From Cranoglanis bouderius (Eukaryota; Chordata; Actinopteri; Siluriformes; Cranoglanididae), in contig CM042539.1 in assembly GCA_023630585.1 (NCBI GenBank), forward strand, positions 4,894,755-4,958,754: a stretch of DNA of 64,000 nucleotides. The letters are read 5' to 3'. The notes beneath the pieces are model-generated. The model was not told where the DNA came from. It made no database searches and saw nothing but the letters and a program-made list of their open reading frames with translations. Position numbers and translations under genes: made by a program. Of the stretch, positions 22,922 through 36,238 are shown piece after piece (within the stretch, counting starts at the first letter, position 1; each line of letters starts with the position of its first letter).

Positions 22922-23349
22922 CGCGTGCGGGTTCTTTCGGTTTCAGACGGGTTCAGATTTTTTTGCAAAAGCAAAATTAAAACACAACTTTAGACTCCTC
23001 AGAGAAAACTAATCATCCAGAACAAAACGTCCAGAAATAAAAGCTTCATGTTTTATTCAGATTTATTTATTCATTTTTACTGAAATTATTTTCTTCTCAA
23101 ATCCAAACCTGGAGGAAATTCTGAAGTTTTTAGACAAACATTAACTTCACTTCACTCTCAGGAACAACTGTTTATAGTTGTAGCTTTAAACAAAACGCTG
23201 GATGTAGAACATTTTGGGATCCACTCTTCAGGAATCAAATAAAGGTTCTTTAAAGGTTCTTAGCTTCCAAAAATATTTCTGCTTGGAACTTTCTGTTATT
23301 CAATCACTGCTTTAAGGTTCCACGTAGAACCGCATAGAACAGTAATAAT

Positions 23350-23425
23350 TCCCTGCGATGTTCTGGCCTCCACTCCAGGATGAATTTCTTCCACCACCCT
23401 GACCAGGATAAAGCTTAAAGAAGAA
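23350..23425 (+). mobile_element. SINE 3'-end remnant
   Basis: CCCTGCGATGTTCTGGCCTC, CACTCCAGGATGAATTTCTT, CCACCCTGACCAGGATAAAG and AAGAATGAACAAATGAA resemble the 3' body of the fish SINE whose 5' part occurs at 10621 and 45967 (the usual body has a dispersed CCCTGACCAGGATAAAGCGG block). It is diverged and truncated. Confidence 0.55.
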
Positions 23426-24459
23426 TGAACAAATGAAATAATTCCTGATAAAGACCACAACATAATCTTAGAACCTGTCTGGAACTAGTTTGATCTTCTG
23501 CACTGGTTTGAATGTCTTAAGGAACATAAAAGGCTCCTCGTGGGTTCTCTGGACAGTCAACTACTTAAAGTGACGTACAGTTCAGATAATCGCAGTAAGC
23601 TCTATCATTCTGTAAATGACGTGAAACTAAACAGGAAACAGGGTTTCGAGAATGAGGAATAAGAATCTGAACCTACCGATGGGTTCTCTGAGTTTAAAAG
23701 GTTAAGAGTTCTAACCGGAACCTTCTTGGATGCAGAAGCACTCTGTGGTAGGGCTCTACAAGTCGAAGAATGTTTATGTATGGATTGTATAGATTTTATT
23801 CATCACTCGATTTGTGCAGTGTTCCTTCAAGTTCAGTCCTCATGAAGACCCCAAATCACATTTCATGTTTCTCTCTAAAGCATTAAAACACAGAGAACCA
23901 ATTCTAGAACATTTGTAATGCTTCACTCCTAGAGTTGAACAGTTTCTCAAGGGTTCCTTTAGTTCTTGTGCTGTAGGTTCTGAACTGTGTTGTTTTTTAT
24001 CAGTCATGCATTTTCAAACACTGAATCTGAAAATGTGCTTTAAATGAAAACAACAGATTTTTTCCCTGCAGTTTATCCAACATGGTTTGTGTTTTATTTG
24101 AGCGGAACCATCAGGATGAATTTATCCGGAGTGTGTGTAGAACTCAATCCTCACATGTGTTTGTGATTTCTCCAGCCTGTTGGGGAGTTGTGCTTGTACG
24201 GTTCCTCACTGGGGCGTCTGCAGGGATGTGGAGCTCTTAGGAGTGATTTATTGAGCTCCTTATTCTCCTGCATCAGCTTCACATGACAGGTTCTGCTGAA
24301 ACCCCTTAAACATGGACACTGAGACGTTTATTCCACTTCTGAGTTTATGTAGAGTTTGTAGAGTTTATTTAGAGAATATACAGAATTTACATAGAGTTTA
24401 TGTAAAGTTCACATAGAGTTTATAGAAAGTTAATAGAGTTTATAGATAGTTTACATAGT

Positions 24460-24570
24460 GTATGTAGAGTTTAAAGCGATTATATAGAGTGTATGTAGAG
24501 TTTAAAGCGATTATATAGAGTGTATGTAGAGTTTAAAGCGATTATATAGAGTGTATGTAGAGTTAATAGA
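24460..24570 (+). repeat. 31-bp tandem repeat within a TAGAGTTTA-rich tract
   Basis: Three near-identical 31-base copies contain AAGCGATTATATAGAGTGTA. They lie inside a wider region (about 24330-24620) of degenerate ATAGAGTTTATGTAGAGTTT motifs, so the array appears to have grown from a shorter AGAGTTTA unit. Confidence 0.85.
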
Positions 24571-24979
24571 TTTTAAAAAAGAGTTTATATAGAGTTTCTA
24601 TTGAGTCTATATAGAGTTTATAGAGTGTGATATCTGTGTGATATCATATGTAAACCACATGGTTCTGAATCAGACACACAGCGACCTGCTGGATTTATAT
24701 TTATAATGTCCTTACACACAGCTGGGAGCAAAAGTTTTCACACCCTCACTTCTAAATTATTAAACCAAGACATTTTGATGTGAGTTGCAGTTTCACAGAT
24801 TCTGAATCTGCTAAAGTATTAAAATATTATTTCTGAATATGATATATAAATATGGACATTTTTATTCGTTTTATGGACTTGTTCCACTGTTATTTTTTTT
24901 TAATTTTACTGAGTGAATCTCTGGTGGATTTTTCTTCTTCTTTGATTGTGTTCAGTGTTTTGTTCAATTCTGGTTGTTC

Positions 24980-24980
<1 letters not shown>

Positions 24981-25024
<44 letters not shown>
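24981..25024 (+). repeat. (CT)n microsatellite
   Basis: About 22 uninterrupted TC dinucleotides. Confidence 0.97.
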
Positions 25025-25028
<4 letters not shown>

Positions 25029-25385
25029 AACACTCTGATCATTTTTTCTCTCCGTTCTGGTCTGAGCTCTTTTCCTCTCGCTGACTCTTAACTACAATCT
25101 GTTTCAACTTTTTATGCCTTGAATAAGACATTACAAAGCGCTGACACTGGAGACTCCTTACACGTGTTTTGTAACCCGTTTATGTGGAGCATCCGCCGAA
25201 CGAGTGCGTGTGCATGAGCTGTTACTATAGAAACCATAATGTAAACGAACGAGAGCATTAATATAAACCTGCGCTACTGTCAGAGCTGCTGTTATAGAAA
25301 ACTAATCAACATCTTCTGACCAATCACAATCCAGAATGCAGTGTGACTCCCTGTAGTGAACTTTATTAATCTATTATTATGAATC

Positions 25386-25403
25386 ATTATTATTATTATT
25401 ATT

Positions 25404-25443
<40 letters not shown>
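25386..25443 (+). repeat. Palindromic (ATT)n-(AAT)n repeat
   Basis: A run of ATT units switches directly to AAT units, producing a perfect inverted repeat without spacer at the junction (about 25406). It could extrude as a cruciform. Confidence 0.9.
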
Positions 25444-25445
<2 letters not shown>

Positions 25446-25941
25446 CCAACTGCAGATCAGTGAACAGTGTGTACTGAATGTAGAAACAAAGTGCTTGAAG
25501 GCAGAACAATGGAGGAAAATAAATCTCTCGCCTGCACTTTTTCAAACTTCCTCTTTCATGTGCACTTCTTCTCTTTGTCTTTCCTCCCTCCCTCCATTCT
25601 CTCTCCCTCCCTTCTCATGGTTCTTGTGCTCTATCTCACTCGGCCAGCTGTGTGTAGCTGCGCTCGCTCTGCAGGCCGCATGTTGACACGACCTCGAGCT
25701 GAAAAGCAGGCGACTTAAACAATGCTGCAAACACGCCAGCTAATATCTGGCACCCAGACGCTGCCAGGGAGGGAGGAGGAGAAATACAAAGAGGGAAAAA
25801 AAAGAAAGAGAAAAAGAAAAACAAGCGGACGACCAATGGCTGACCTGGAAACTCTGGATTTTCCAGAAATGAGGAGCGGCACAGAGCTCAGAGATTGGCT
25901 TGGTGCAGTTTAACTGACGCCAGAAAACAAACTCCAAATTC

Positions 25942-25977
<36 letters not shown>

Positions 25978-26152
25978 GGAGTCTCTTTAACCCAGGAGAC
26001 AGTTTGAGCCAAGCACAGAGATGACTTGCTTTAGATAAATCCTCCCCTTTACTCCATTTTTTATTTCCTTTTGCATCCTGCAGCAACTTTAGTGTGATGT
26101 TGTACATCTGATGAGAACATGGTCAGGGTGACTCACTCTAAATCTGGTCCAC

Positions 26153-26201
<49 letters not shown>

Positions 26202-27369
26202 AGCTGCTTTGGGAATTGGAATTCATGCTCAGAAACACATGTCCTGGCACACTGTACAGTTAGCAGTGTGTGATTTAAAACGACGGCTCTCGAGTCGCTT
26301 CATACTGAAATAACATTATATTATTATATAATAATAGCATTATTAATCGACTTTATTATCATATATGATGTGGAGGAACACAGAACATGGAACATGTAGA
26401 GTGCACGGTGAGTTATGGAGGTTTGACGCAATGCCTCATTGCACATGGGGAATCAAGAATTTGGCTGCAAAAAGGAGGCCCCCAGTCTGAGAGGCCCTGC
26501 TTTATTACAAAAAGAAGGAAAGAAGGAAATAAGTCGATTGGAATCGAATGTCAGAGAGAGAGAGAGAGAGAGAGAGAACACAGGGCGAGATAAAGAACGT
26601 GTGAATGAATATTATGGAGTTGAGACTGAGATCTTCTGTGGTTCGGTGAATCTTCCATGAGAGAACGCAGACGTGTGTTATTTTATGATATGACTCTGAA
26701 ACGGAGATCCCCATTCCAGACTTAAAATGAGAAACTCGGCCCTCCACGTGGACATTTTTTCCCTCAAGGACACTGAAGGGGTATTTCCATAAGAAAGAGA
26801 AAGCGTTGCTGAAATGACTGATTAATCTGTTGAGTTCTGGTGTTAAATAAAAGACTCTTGTGATGATCAGATTTCCAGAAGAGCCGGCGGTGAACTGTGA
26901 AGGAGGAAAAAATTCCCCGCCTTCTCGCTGATGTGTGCAGATAAAAATGTGCAGCAGATAGAAGGCTTGTTTTTTTAGGCTCGGCTCTCCTTCCCTATTT
27001 GGGGCGGAAAGACTGCAGAAGCCAAACGGTCATCCTCGAGGAGGGAGTGATGGATGGAGCTCGAGCTCTGAGATAGAGACATTAAATCATAAATCACAGC
27101 AGTGAGAAAGCAAGAGAGAAAACATGAACATTCCACACAGATGCAGAGAAACTTTTACAAAGTCACAGCAAACAGATTACTGGAATCTAAAGTGCACCGA
27201 TAGAGCATTAGCAAGCGAATTAAGGAATAAACCACTTCGGAGAGTGCTATTAAAGGAAAATAATCAACACCCGGGACAATACAAGTCCAAGTGTTTTACA
27301 TTTTATTAGATGGTGAAGTAAAGAAGCCTCTAGCTTGTCTCAGTCTCTTCATGTGTGTTGTGTTAATCA

Positions 27370-27415
<46 letters not shown>

Positions 27416-28230
27416 ATAGAGAGACTTCCTTCTCGTAATTCATATTTTTATAACATGAACTTGATGAAATGATTTGTCAGCATTTTACTCGCTGATCTGC
27501 TTTACACTTTGACGCTGCAGTCCTGAGTCGAGGCGTTTGTGTAATCACTGAAAGCAGCACAAGGAGGAAATGAATCCAATAAATATTACAAAAATGATTT
27601 TGTAATATTTTGTGTGTGTGTGTGTGACTCAGAGTCAGTGTGTAAATGTCTGTCTGAGAGCTGGGTCATCAGAGACGATGGTGTTTCTTAATCTCCTGTA
27701 AAAAACAAGCCGCTGAAGCAGAATGCTTTTCCGCAGAGTAAGAACCTCGGCTCTGCCCAAACGCCTGCTGTTACAGTCAGGAAATGCAGAACAATGAGAA
27801 CTTTATTTCACAGATAACATTCAGAGAAGCAGGTATGTGAACTTTCACATTCACATTCACACTGAGTTCCTTCAGTTATGCTTTCCTTTGAGTAACGACA
27901 CACACAGCTGGAGGGTGTTTTTTAGGATTAATAATTAAGTCAAAGTTTCACTGCATGCTATGAAAACACACTGAGGTGACACACTCTTCATGAGCGTTGA
28001 TGGTTTTAGTATCAGGTTTGGAGAACAGGCTTCTTCTCATCCTCTGACTTCAGCTGCAGGGATCAGATTCAATCATGTGACTCAACTTTACCACATCTGA
28101 CAAACATTTTTTGTTGTTGCGCTGAAGCAGATTCCGTGTCAGGACATGAAGAGCAGCAGGTTAAAGCAGTGAACTGTGCCTGCAGGCCAAATATCTCTCA
28201 TCAGACTGCTGGAGATGATGATGATGAGGA

Positions 28231-28910
28231 AGATTCAATTCAGTTCAGCTTTATTTGTATAGCGCTTTTAACAATGGTCATTGTCCCAAAGCAGCTTTAC
28301 AGAAATATATAAATTCAGGATATAGATATTTAAATGTATGAATTTATCCCTAATGAGCAGCCGGAGGTGACGGTGGTGAGGAAAAACTCCCTGAGACGAT
28401 ATGAGGAAGAAACCTTGAGAGGAACCAGACTCAAAAGGGAAGCCATCCTCATCTGGGTGACACCGGATAGTGCGATTATAAATAAATAAATCCCTTCTAT
28501 AAATGTGCTAATACTACATGGTTAAATAGTGCAGTTGTGTAACCAGGAACATTCCTTAGTTTTTACATGAAGTCTGTTTTGTTGAACTTCTCCACTGTTC
28601 ACTGATGGAGACTTGAGTACAGAACTGTTTGTGGTAATTGCAGTCCTAAAGCCATCACAGCATAACTGTTCATATGAATTGAGGTCCAAAGCCATCTTTA
28701 TGGTTTTTAAGTGGTACCATCCTCAGTAATCTCAATGATCTTTAGGCTGCACCGTGTGGGGCCTCAGCAGCAGCATGTGACTTCCAACTGATGAAACCTC
28801 CAACCAGAAGTAGGGCATCAGGATGGATCAGGCAGGTCCAGAGAGCAGAAGGGATCGGGATCACTGGCATCTCAGGAGTATCGTGTGTAGCTCAACAAGA
28901 TTATGATAAA
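28231..28910 (-). mobile_element. L2-type LINE 3' UTR copy (5'-truncated)
   Basis: Minus-strand copy of the same 3' UTR as 11571-12055, including the AATAAAGCTGAACTGAATTG end, CTTTTGAGTCTGGTTCCTCT and CACCGTCACCTCCGGCTGCT blocks. No reverse transcriptase is retained. The distal part (about 28715-28910) differs from the first copy, suggesting a different subfamily or internal rearrangement. Confidence 0.82.
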
Positions 28911-29052
28911 ATTCTCTGAATCAGATATCTCTGTGCATGGCAAACAAGTTAAGCTAGATCAGGTGTATTTTTAGCACATTATTACTATTCTGTGTGATTT
29001 CATGGGAAGATAAAGAACAGCTTTTCCCCCACAGCCTGTAGGAGCAACTAAT

Positions 29053-29054
<2 letters not shown>

Positions 29055-29121
<67 letters not shown>
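29055..29121 (+). repeat. (CA)n microsatellite
   Basis: About 33 uninterrupted CA dinucleotides. Confidence 0.98.
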
Positions 29122-29353
29122 ATTATACATACATACTATGTGAACAGTACTGTTTCTCATAACATTCTCCACATTCACTCATCCCATTCTCCACATTCTA
29201 TATTAAACATGGTGTTGATGTGGGTTAATACAGTGGTTAGTTACTTTACTGTCCACACTTTCTCCCTTCTGTGACCTTCTGTTAGTAAGAATTCCATTGT
29301 ACCTGTGTTCATACCGACTACAGATGCCAGTAAACTATTACTTACTTACTTAC

Positions 29354-29384
<31 letters not shown>

Positions 29385-29499
29385 ACACACTGCAGTAGGT
29401 TTGCTGTGGGCCTCACAGGTGAAGGTGAAGGTAGTTGGTGTTAACATTCTTCAGAGGCCTTTCCCATATGCTCGAGGAGACAGCTGATGTCTCTCACAC

Positions 29500-29692
29500 C
29501 TCCAAGCCCCCCCCCCCACTACCCCCCTCATTATACCCCCATTACACCCCCACAACCCACCTTTCACCCACACTGTCCCTCCATTACATCCCCTCTTACT
29601 ACCTCATTGCACTCCCCACTACCCCCAACTACCGCCCTCATTACGCCCCCACTGCCCCCACCTACTACCCCCCATTACACCCCCCACACCTG
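29500..29692 (+). repeat. C-rich degenerate repeat
   Basis: Runs of C separated by ATTA, ACTA and CTCATTA words (for example CCCCCCTCATTATACCCCC). It is a low-complexity array with no coding content; the open frames across it are proline/threonine-rich artefacts. Confidence 0.85.
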
Positions 29693-30090
29693 GCTCAGGT
29701 TTCCTCCACACTGATCTACACTGAGGAAATTCTGGAGGTGAAACTTTACACACCACACTACTAAACTATTTTATTTCACATTTCAGGTTCACAGATTCCT
29801 CTTCACTGGTCGTGTAGGATGGAGCTTTAGATTTACTTTAAAGGACAAAAAATAGAACGATCTCAATGATCATCATAATAATCACAATCTACACACTGAT
29901 GTGATTTAAATAACAATGTGTTTATCTTTAAGAACAAAGTATACTTTATGAAAAATGAAAACAAACCAATTCTTAACATCTTTCAAGTATTTCAGTGTCT
30001 GCTACTACAATATTTACTTTCCTACACTTCAGTGCGTTCATGTTTACATTAACGTTCCTCTAACATTACATTAACTTTATTATTATTAGC

Positions 30091-30127
<37 letters not shown>

Positions 30128-30741
30128 TGATTGATGAAACACAAACTTCAGCATTATGACAATATAATATCCATCAGTTATGATCAGTTATGTCACAATA
30201 CACTTTTATATCACAAAAAAATAGAAATGACAAACTCTGATTGGATGCAGCTGATTGGACGTTAACATTTTCTAGGGAACCTTCTAAAATTCACAAAAAT
30301 CTATTTTTATTTATTATTAAAATGCATTAAAAGTCTTAGAATTTATTATAGTGTTTTTTTACTTTTCAGTTTAAAGTAGTTTATTTTTTGTAGACAAAAG
30401 TTTTTCACAGTTTTTTTTTTTTTTAATGAAACACTTCTGCAATGCTCTAAAGGCAACTGAACACCTGCGTTAATTAATCATTATTTCATTCGTTAGTATA
30501 ACTAAGTCCATATTGTTCAATATGAATGAAAACGTTAATGAATGAGTTTGTGGTGGTTACTTTTGTAAAAGTCATCAGTTTGTCTGAATACAGTAGAGTG
30601 GGTGCCAATATTTATGCAAACTGAGTTCTTCACTGAATGACTCTGTTAATCTGTTACATCACTGAAGGTGTTTAATGTTGCAGTTTAGGGTTTGTTATTG
30701 TAAACTAACGCAGTGATGTTAGTGAAACATTTAAGTAAAGT

Positions 30742-30747
30742 TTTATT
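30742..30747 (-). terminator. Candidate polyadenylation signal of nceh1
   Basis: AATAAA on the minus strand about 305 bases after the nceh1 stop codon. Another AT-rich match lies near 30810, so the assignment is uncertain. Confidence 0.35.
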
Positions 30748-31050
30748 TAGTTCCTTATTCGTATATTATATTGGAGTCTTAAAAGCCTTTCTGTTATTAC
30801 AGTAATATATTTATTTAAAAAAATCTACTATAATGTAATGTAGTTTATATATGAACAATAAAAATGCTCTTCAGAACAAAGTTTTTTTGTAACACCAGTC
30901 CTGCCAGTGCACACGTTATAACTTTAACTGTGTTTAATAAAAAATAATTTAGCATTTACGTGTTGTGCTACACAGTGACTTAACATGAGGTATATAAGTA
31001 TCCACCGGACCACTGGACCTTCACCCTGACTAAAAAAACTTAAATAATAA

Positions 31051-32181
31051 TTAGAGGTTGTGCTGCAGCCAGTGGATGTAGTTCCTCTGACTCTGCCACC
31101 CCACCGAGAAACAGGCAGGAAAAAATCCGAACATCATGATTCCGTGGAATCCCTGTTTGTAATGGTCGCTGGTTACGGGAACTCCAGCCTCCTCCAGGCG
31201 CCGCGCGTACATCAGTCCGTCGTCTCGCAGCACGTCGTGTTCGCAGGTCATGATGTAGGCGGGTGGAACCAGCTTCAGCACCTCGGGCTCAGCCAGTAAC
31301 GGAGCGGCTCGGACGTCCAGGAGGCCTGGGAGCTGCTGCAGGATCTGCGGAGAACCGTGATGAGGAACCACGGGTTTGTAGTGCTTGGTGAATTTCGGAG
31401 CTAACAATCGGGTCCAGTCAAGCTTTTCTCTGGATGATGCTGCGTCCCGGTTCTGGTCCAGCGCCGTGTGGTTGTTCACCAGCAGAGCAGGGACGAGGTT
31501 CTGGTCCCCATTCAGGTATTCCAGCCAGAATCGGACCATGAGTGAGCGGTACAGGATGGGTACGTCACCGTTCTGCTGGTACGATGGAGTGTTGAAGTCC
31601 AGCGCCTGGAGCACAGGGTAGATCAGGGCCTGGACCTTAAACCGGATCGAGATGCTGCTGTCAGATGCCAACTGAAAAAAATGAAACATCTCAGCATCAT
31701 TCTGCATACGGCGCTCAAAACTAAACTAAACAAATAAAAACAAATAAAAACACATAAAATAAAATATTCTTTAAATCTCACAACCCAGCGTTACACATTT
31801 CACACCATAATGTCTTCTTTTAATCTCTAAAACTCACCTTCAGTATTAGTTTCAGAGTAACTACTGAATAATGTTCTTCAAAAATGAATAAATAAAATGA
31901 TAATTTGGGGGATTAAGAACTTAAGAAAATTACATTAATCACCACAGAACCCTGCAACAGCAGCACAATGACTAAAAAAACATATTTTACTCCTAAAGAC
32001 AACAATTTTATCTTTTTATCATATTAAACAATGTCAAATATCACTTCCTTTTATCTTTACTTTCATCTCTGTTTGAGAAGGAGCTGCCCGGCTTTTTTAG
32101 TTGCGTCATTATTACTATTATTATTTATTATTTTTCTCTGTTACTGTACAGCTCTGTTCACACACCTATATATAAATTTAA

Positions 32182-32252
<71 letters not shown>

Positions 32253-32549
32253 ATACAGAATGAAAGAGGAAGACATGGAGCTCAGGGTTTACACTGCTGA
32301 TGTTTTTTGTCTCCATCATGCTGATGAAGCCCTCAGCATTTTCACATCGTTACCTCCTGAGCCACGGCAGCAGCGAGGTTCCCTCCGGCACTGTCACCCG
32401 ACACGGCCAACCGGCGAGGATCCACGGAGAACCTTGCTAGAACCTCGTCTGTCAGGATGGTCCTGCAGGCCTGGATCGCATCCTCATACTGACCTGGGAA
32501 ATAAACCTCAGGGGCGAGTCTGTAACTGGAGAGGGGGAGGGGAAGGACT

Positions 32550-32595
<46 letters not shown>

Positions 32596-35500
32596 TGTGA
32601 GTGTGGTGTAAAACGTAAAATCGCAAGCTAGTCAAAGTATGATGAGTTGTTTAACACTCACTCCACAGATATGACGACTGCGTCCAGCTCCTCAGCCATC
32701 ATCCTGCACAGGAGGTCGTACGATCGCATCCCTTTTGGACGAGGAATGAAAAAAAAAGAGATGATTCAGCAAAGCGTGAGAAATGGAGGAGAGAGAATTC
32801 AGGGAATAAGCAAACATAGAAACAACATTCTTTCTCAAAGCATTTTTGGAAAAAAACAAAATGCCACATCAGAGTGAGAGTGTTTTGTGTAATTATAGGT
32901 TGTGTAGTTTTACAGAAAGTTGATTTGTTTTATAGTGACGCAATTTAACACTCTAATATAACAGCTCACTGTGTGCACTTTTAGCTCATTAGGTTTAATT
33001 AATTAATTGCCTTCATTACACTAAACCCTTCTAATTGTGAGCTCAGGGTTAGCGTTAGTGTGGGGTCACGGTGTATAAAGCTCAGTCACGACAAGTTAGA
33101 AAGAGCAGCCTAAAGCATACAGACATGTTATAGAGCAGTGTTTAACCCTCACACACCCTTTCTGCCCTCTTCCACATGAACAGACAGCCGTGATTGGCCA
33201 GTGTCAAGATTGGCCTCTTCAGGACCTCTTCAGGAACTTGTGATCACTGGATGGCAGCCAAAAGCTTTCCTGTTGCACCACTCCAGAGCTCGTCCTGTGT
33301 TACTGAGATTTACTTCCTGGTTACGAATTTCTGCCTGCTTTTTGGATTTTGTATTTACTCTACTGTTGTTGTTTCAGATTCTTTTAAGCCTCTTCGTTTT
33401 AAATATCTGCAAACGTCTCCACTGTTCTATCTGTTTTAAAAGGGTCTATCATCCATCTGTCTCTGATCCATCTAGACAAAAAGGACAATTACTTAAGGAA
33501 GCTGTTCATAGACTTCAGTTCAGAATTCAACACTATCATCACAACAACTGATAACAGAGCTGAGCTGCTGGGTTTAAACACCTCCCTCTGCAACTGGATC
33601 CTGGACTTTCTGACCGGGAGACCCCAGTCCGTCAGGATCGGCAACTCCACCTCCAGCAGCACCACACTGAACACCGGCGCCCCCCCAGGGCTGTGTGCTC
33701 AGTCCACTGCTGTTCACTCTGCTGACTTACGACTGTGCTGCTAAGTTCAGTTCTAATCACATCATCAGGTTTGCTGAAGACACTACAGTTGTGGGCCTCA
33801 TCAGCAACATTGATGAGTCAGCATACAGGGAGGAAGTGAACCAGCTCACAGAATGGTGTAGAGACAACAATCTATCGCTTAATGTTGATAAGACTAAAGA
33901 GGTGATTGTCGACTTCAGGAGAACCCGAGTGGACCCACTCACCACTGCACATCAATGGAACAACTGTGGAGAGAGTCAGAAGCTCCAAGTTTCTTGGGGT
34001 GCACATGACTGAGGACCTCTCCTTGACTCTCAACACCACCTGCCTAGTCAAGAAGGCCCAGCAGCGCGTCCACTTCCTGCGGAGGCTGAAGAGAGCCAAC
34101 CTCCCCCCTCACCTCCTTCTACAGAGGGACGACAGAGAGGGTCCTGACCAGCTATCTCACCGTTTGGTAAAGGAACTGCACTGCCTCTGACCACAAGACC
34201 CTACAGCGAATTGTGAGGTCAGCTGAGAAGATCATCGGGGTCTCTCTACCCATCGTCAACACCTCCTTCAACAACCGCTGCATCCACAAAGCCACCAGTA
34301 TTGAGGATGACCCTCTCACCCCTCTCATGGACTCTTCACCCTGCTGCCATCTGCCAGAAGGTACAGGAGCATCCGTGCCACCACCAGCAGACTCCACAAC
34401 AGTTTCTTCCCTGAGGCAGTCAGATTATTCAACACCCTGCTGCCTCCCAACACTCACCTGGACTAGCCGAACACCTAACCCAGTAAGACTCAGTGCCTCT
34501 GCACACTACACTGACCCGGTAAGACTCAGTACCACTGCACACTACACTAACCAGTAAGACTCTACTGCACACTACACTAACCCAGTAAGACTCAGTGCCT
34601 CTGCACACTACACTGACCCAGTAAGACTGTACTGCACACTACACTAACCCAGCAAGACTGTACTGCACACTACACTAACCCAGTAAGACTCTACTGCACA
34701 CTATACTAACCCAGTAAGACTCTACTGCACAGTACACTAACCCAGTAAGACTCTACTGCACACTACACTAACCCAGTAAGACTCTACTGCACACTACACT
34801 GACCCAGTAAGACTCAGTACCACTGCACACTACACTGACCCAGTAAGACTCTACTGCACACTACACTAACCCAGTAAGACTCTACTGCACACTACACTGA
34901 CCCAGTAAGACTCAGTACCACTGCACACTACACTGACCCAGTAAGACTCTACTGCACACTACACTAACCCAGTAAGACTCTACTGCACACTACACTAACC
35001 CAGTAAGACTCTACTGCACACTACACTGACCCAGTAAGACTCTACTGCACACTACACTAACCCAGTAAGACTCTACTGCACACTACACTGACCCAGTAAG
35101 ACTCTACTGCACACTACACTAACCCAGTAAGACTCTACTGCACACTACACTGACCCAGTAAGACTCAGTACCACTGCACACTACACTGACCCAGTAAGAC
35201 TCTACTGCACACTACACTAACCCAGTAAGACTCAGTACCACTGCACACTACACTGACCCAGTAAGACTCTACTGCACACTTGCACTTTATGAAGCATATC
35301 AGACACTTTATATTATGGAGCTCATTTTTACTGCCAGTATTACTGCTATACTGCTACATTACACAATAGCTTACAGTTTACAGTCCATGTTCTGTGTATT
35401 TATTGTTTTGCACTCGTCTCACACTGTTGTGTATTTGCACTTTATGTAGTCCTGTGTGCTGTTCCGTGCTGCACCCTGGTCCTGAAGAAACCTCATTTCG

Positions 35501-36180
35501 TTCCAATGTATACGAGCTATATAGAGGAATGACAATAAAAACCCACTTGACTTGTTTCATAACATCAACACTGAACATATGAATAAACTAAATTACTGTT
35601 AACCTGCAAAATATCAACTACAAATAATAAAGTTAAAACATAAAATCAATAACTGAAATAATTCACTAAACAATAAACTATATAAATAAATACAGTATTA
35701 TTGTGTACTAATGTTGTAAATGTTACAGTGTGACATCCAGATTAGAGACTCAAACCCCCGCTGAACTCATCAGTCCGTACAGGATTTCAGTTTTTTTGTG
35801 CCTGTTGAGGCCTAAATGCTTGATTCTGCTGCGGCTTTTATCAAAATTTGTGGTGCAATCTGCGGAGGTTTTTGTGCTTGTTTTAGTTATGAGAACAAGG
35901 TTAATAAAGAAATGTGGATAAAATGCGTCACGTTATCAGGTGGCGTGTGTGTACACTGTAATAAACACCACACTGAAGAAGCGCAGGATGGACGCCGGCT
36001 ACGTTCTCAGCTGATACGACTTTCCTGTGATTGTATTTGATGTTATACACACCAGGAAATTCTGAATTCTGCCCCACCGCTGACTTTTCTCAGTCTGGGT
36101 GTAAACACACACATCTCTATTCTTAACTTTCTATGTTCATGTTTCACTCAGAACATTCTGGGGTGTTTATATTTATTCAA

Positions 36181-36238
<58 letters not shown>

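Larger units (their letters stand above)
22781..31050. other. Intergenic region between tnfsf10 and nceh1
   Basis: Upstream of tnfsf10 and downstream of nceh1. It holds simple repeats ((CT)n 24981-25024, (TG)n at 25944-25974, 26155-26198 and 27372-27413, (CA)n 29055-29121), a SINE remnant, a 31-bp tandem repeat, an L2 3' UTR copy and C-rich tracts, listed separately where notable. Between them I see no convincing gene. The CG-rich part near 22270-22600 and 22761-22930 may be tnfsf10 intron/promoter CpG sequence. Confidence 0.6.

Noticed and set aside
29435..29764. Proline/threonine-rich frame of 109 codons
   Set aside because: It translates a C-rich degenerate repeat; no domain or splice context.
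33194..33551. Small frames of 81 and 116 codons left of the LINE in nceh1 intron 2
   Set aside because: No similarity to a known protein; they run into the defective reverse transcriptase and are probably repeat-derived.
34487..35284. CRISPR-like array because of regular repeat units
   Set aside because: Units are contiguous with no unique spacers, the host is a vertebrate, and the array lies within a LINE 3' UTR.
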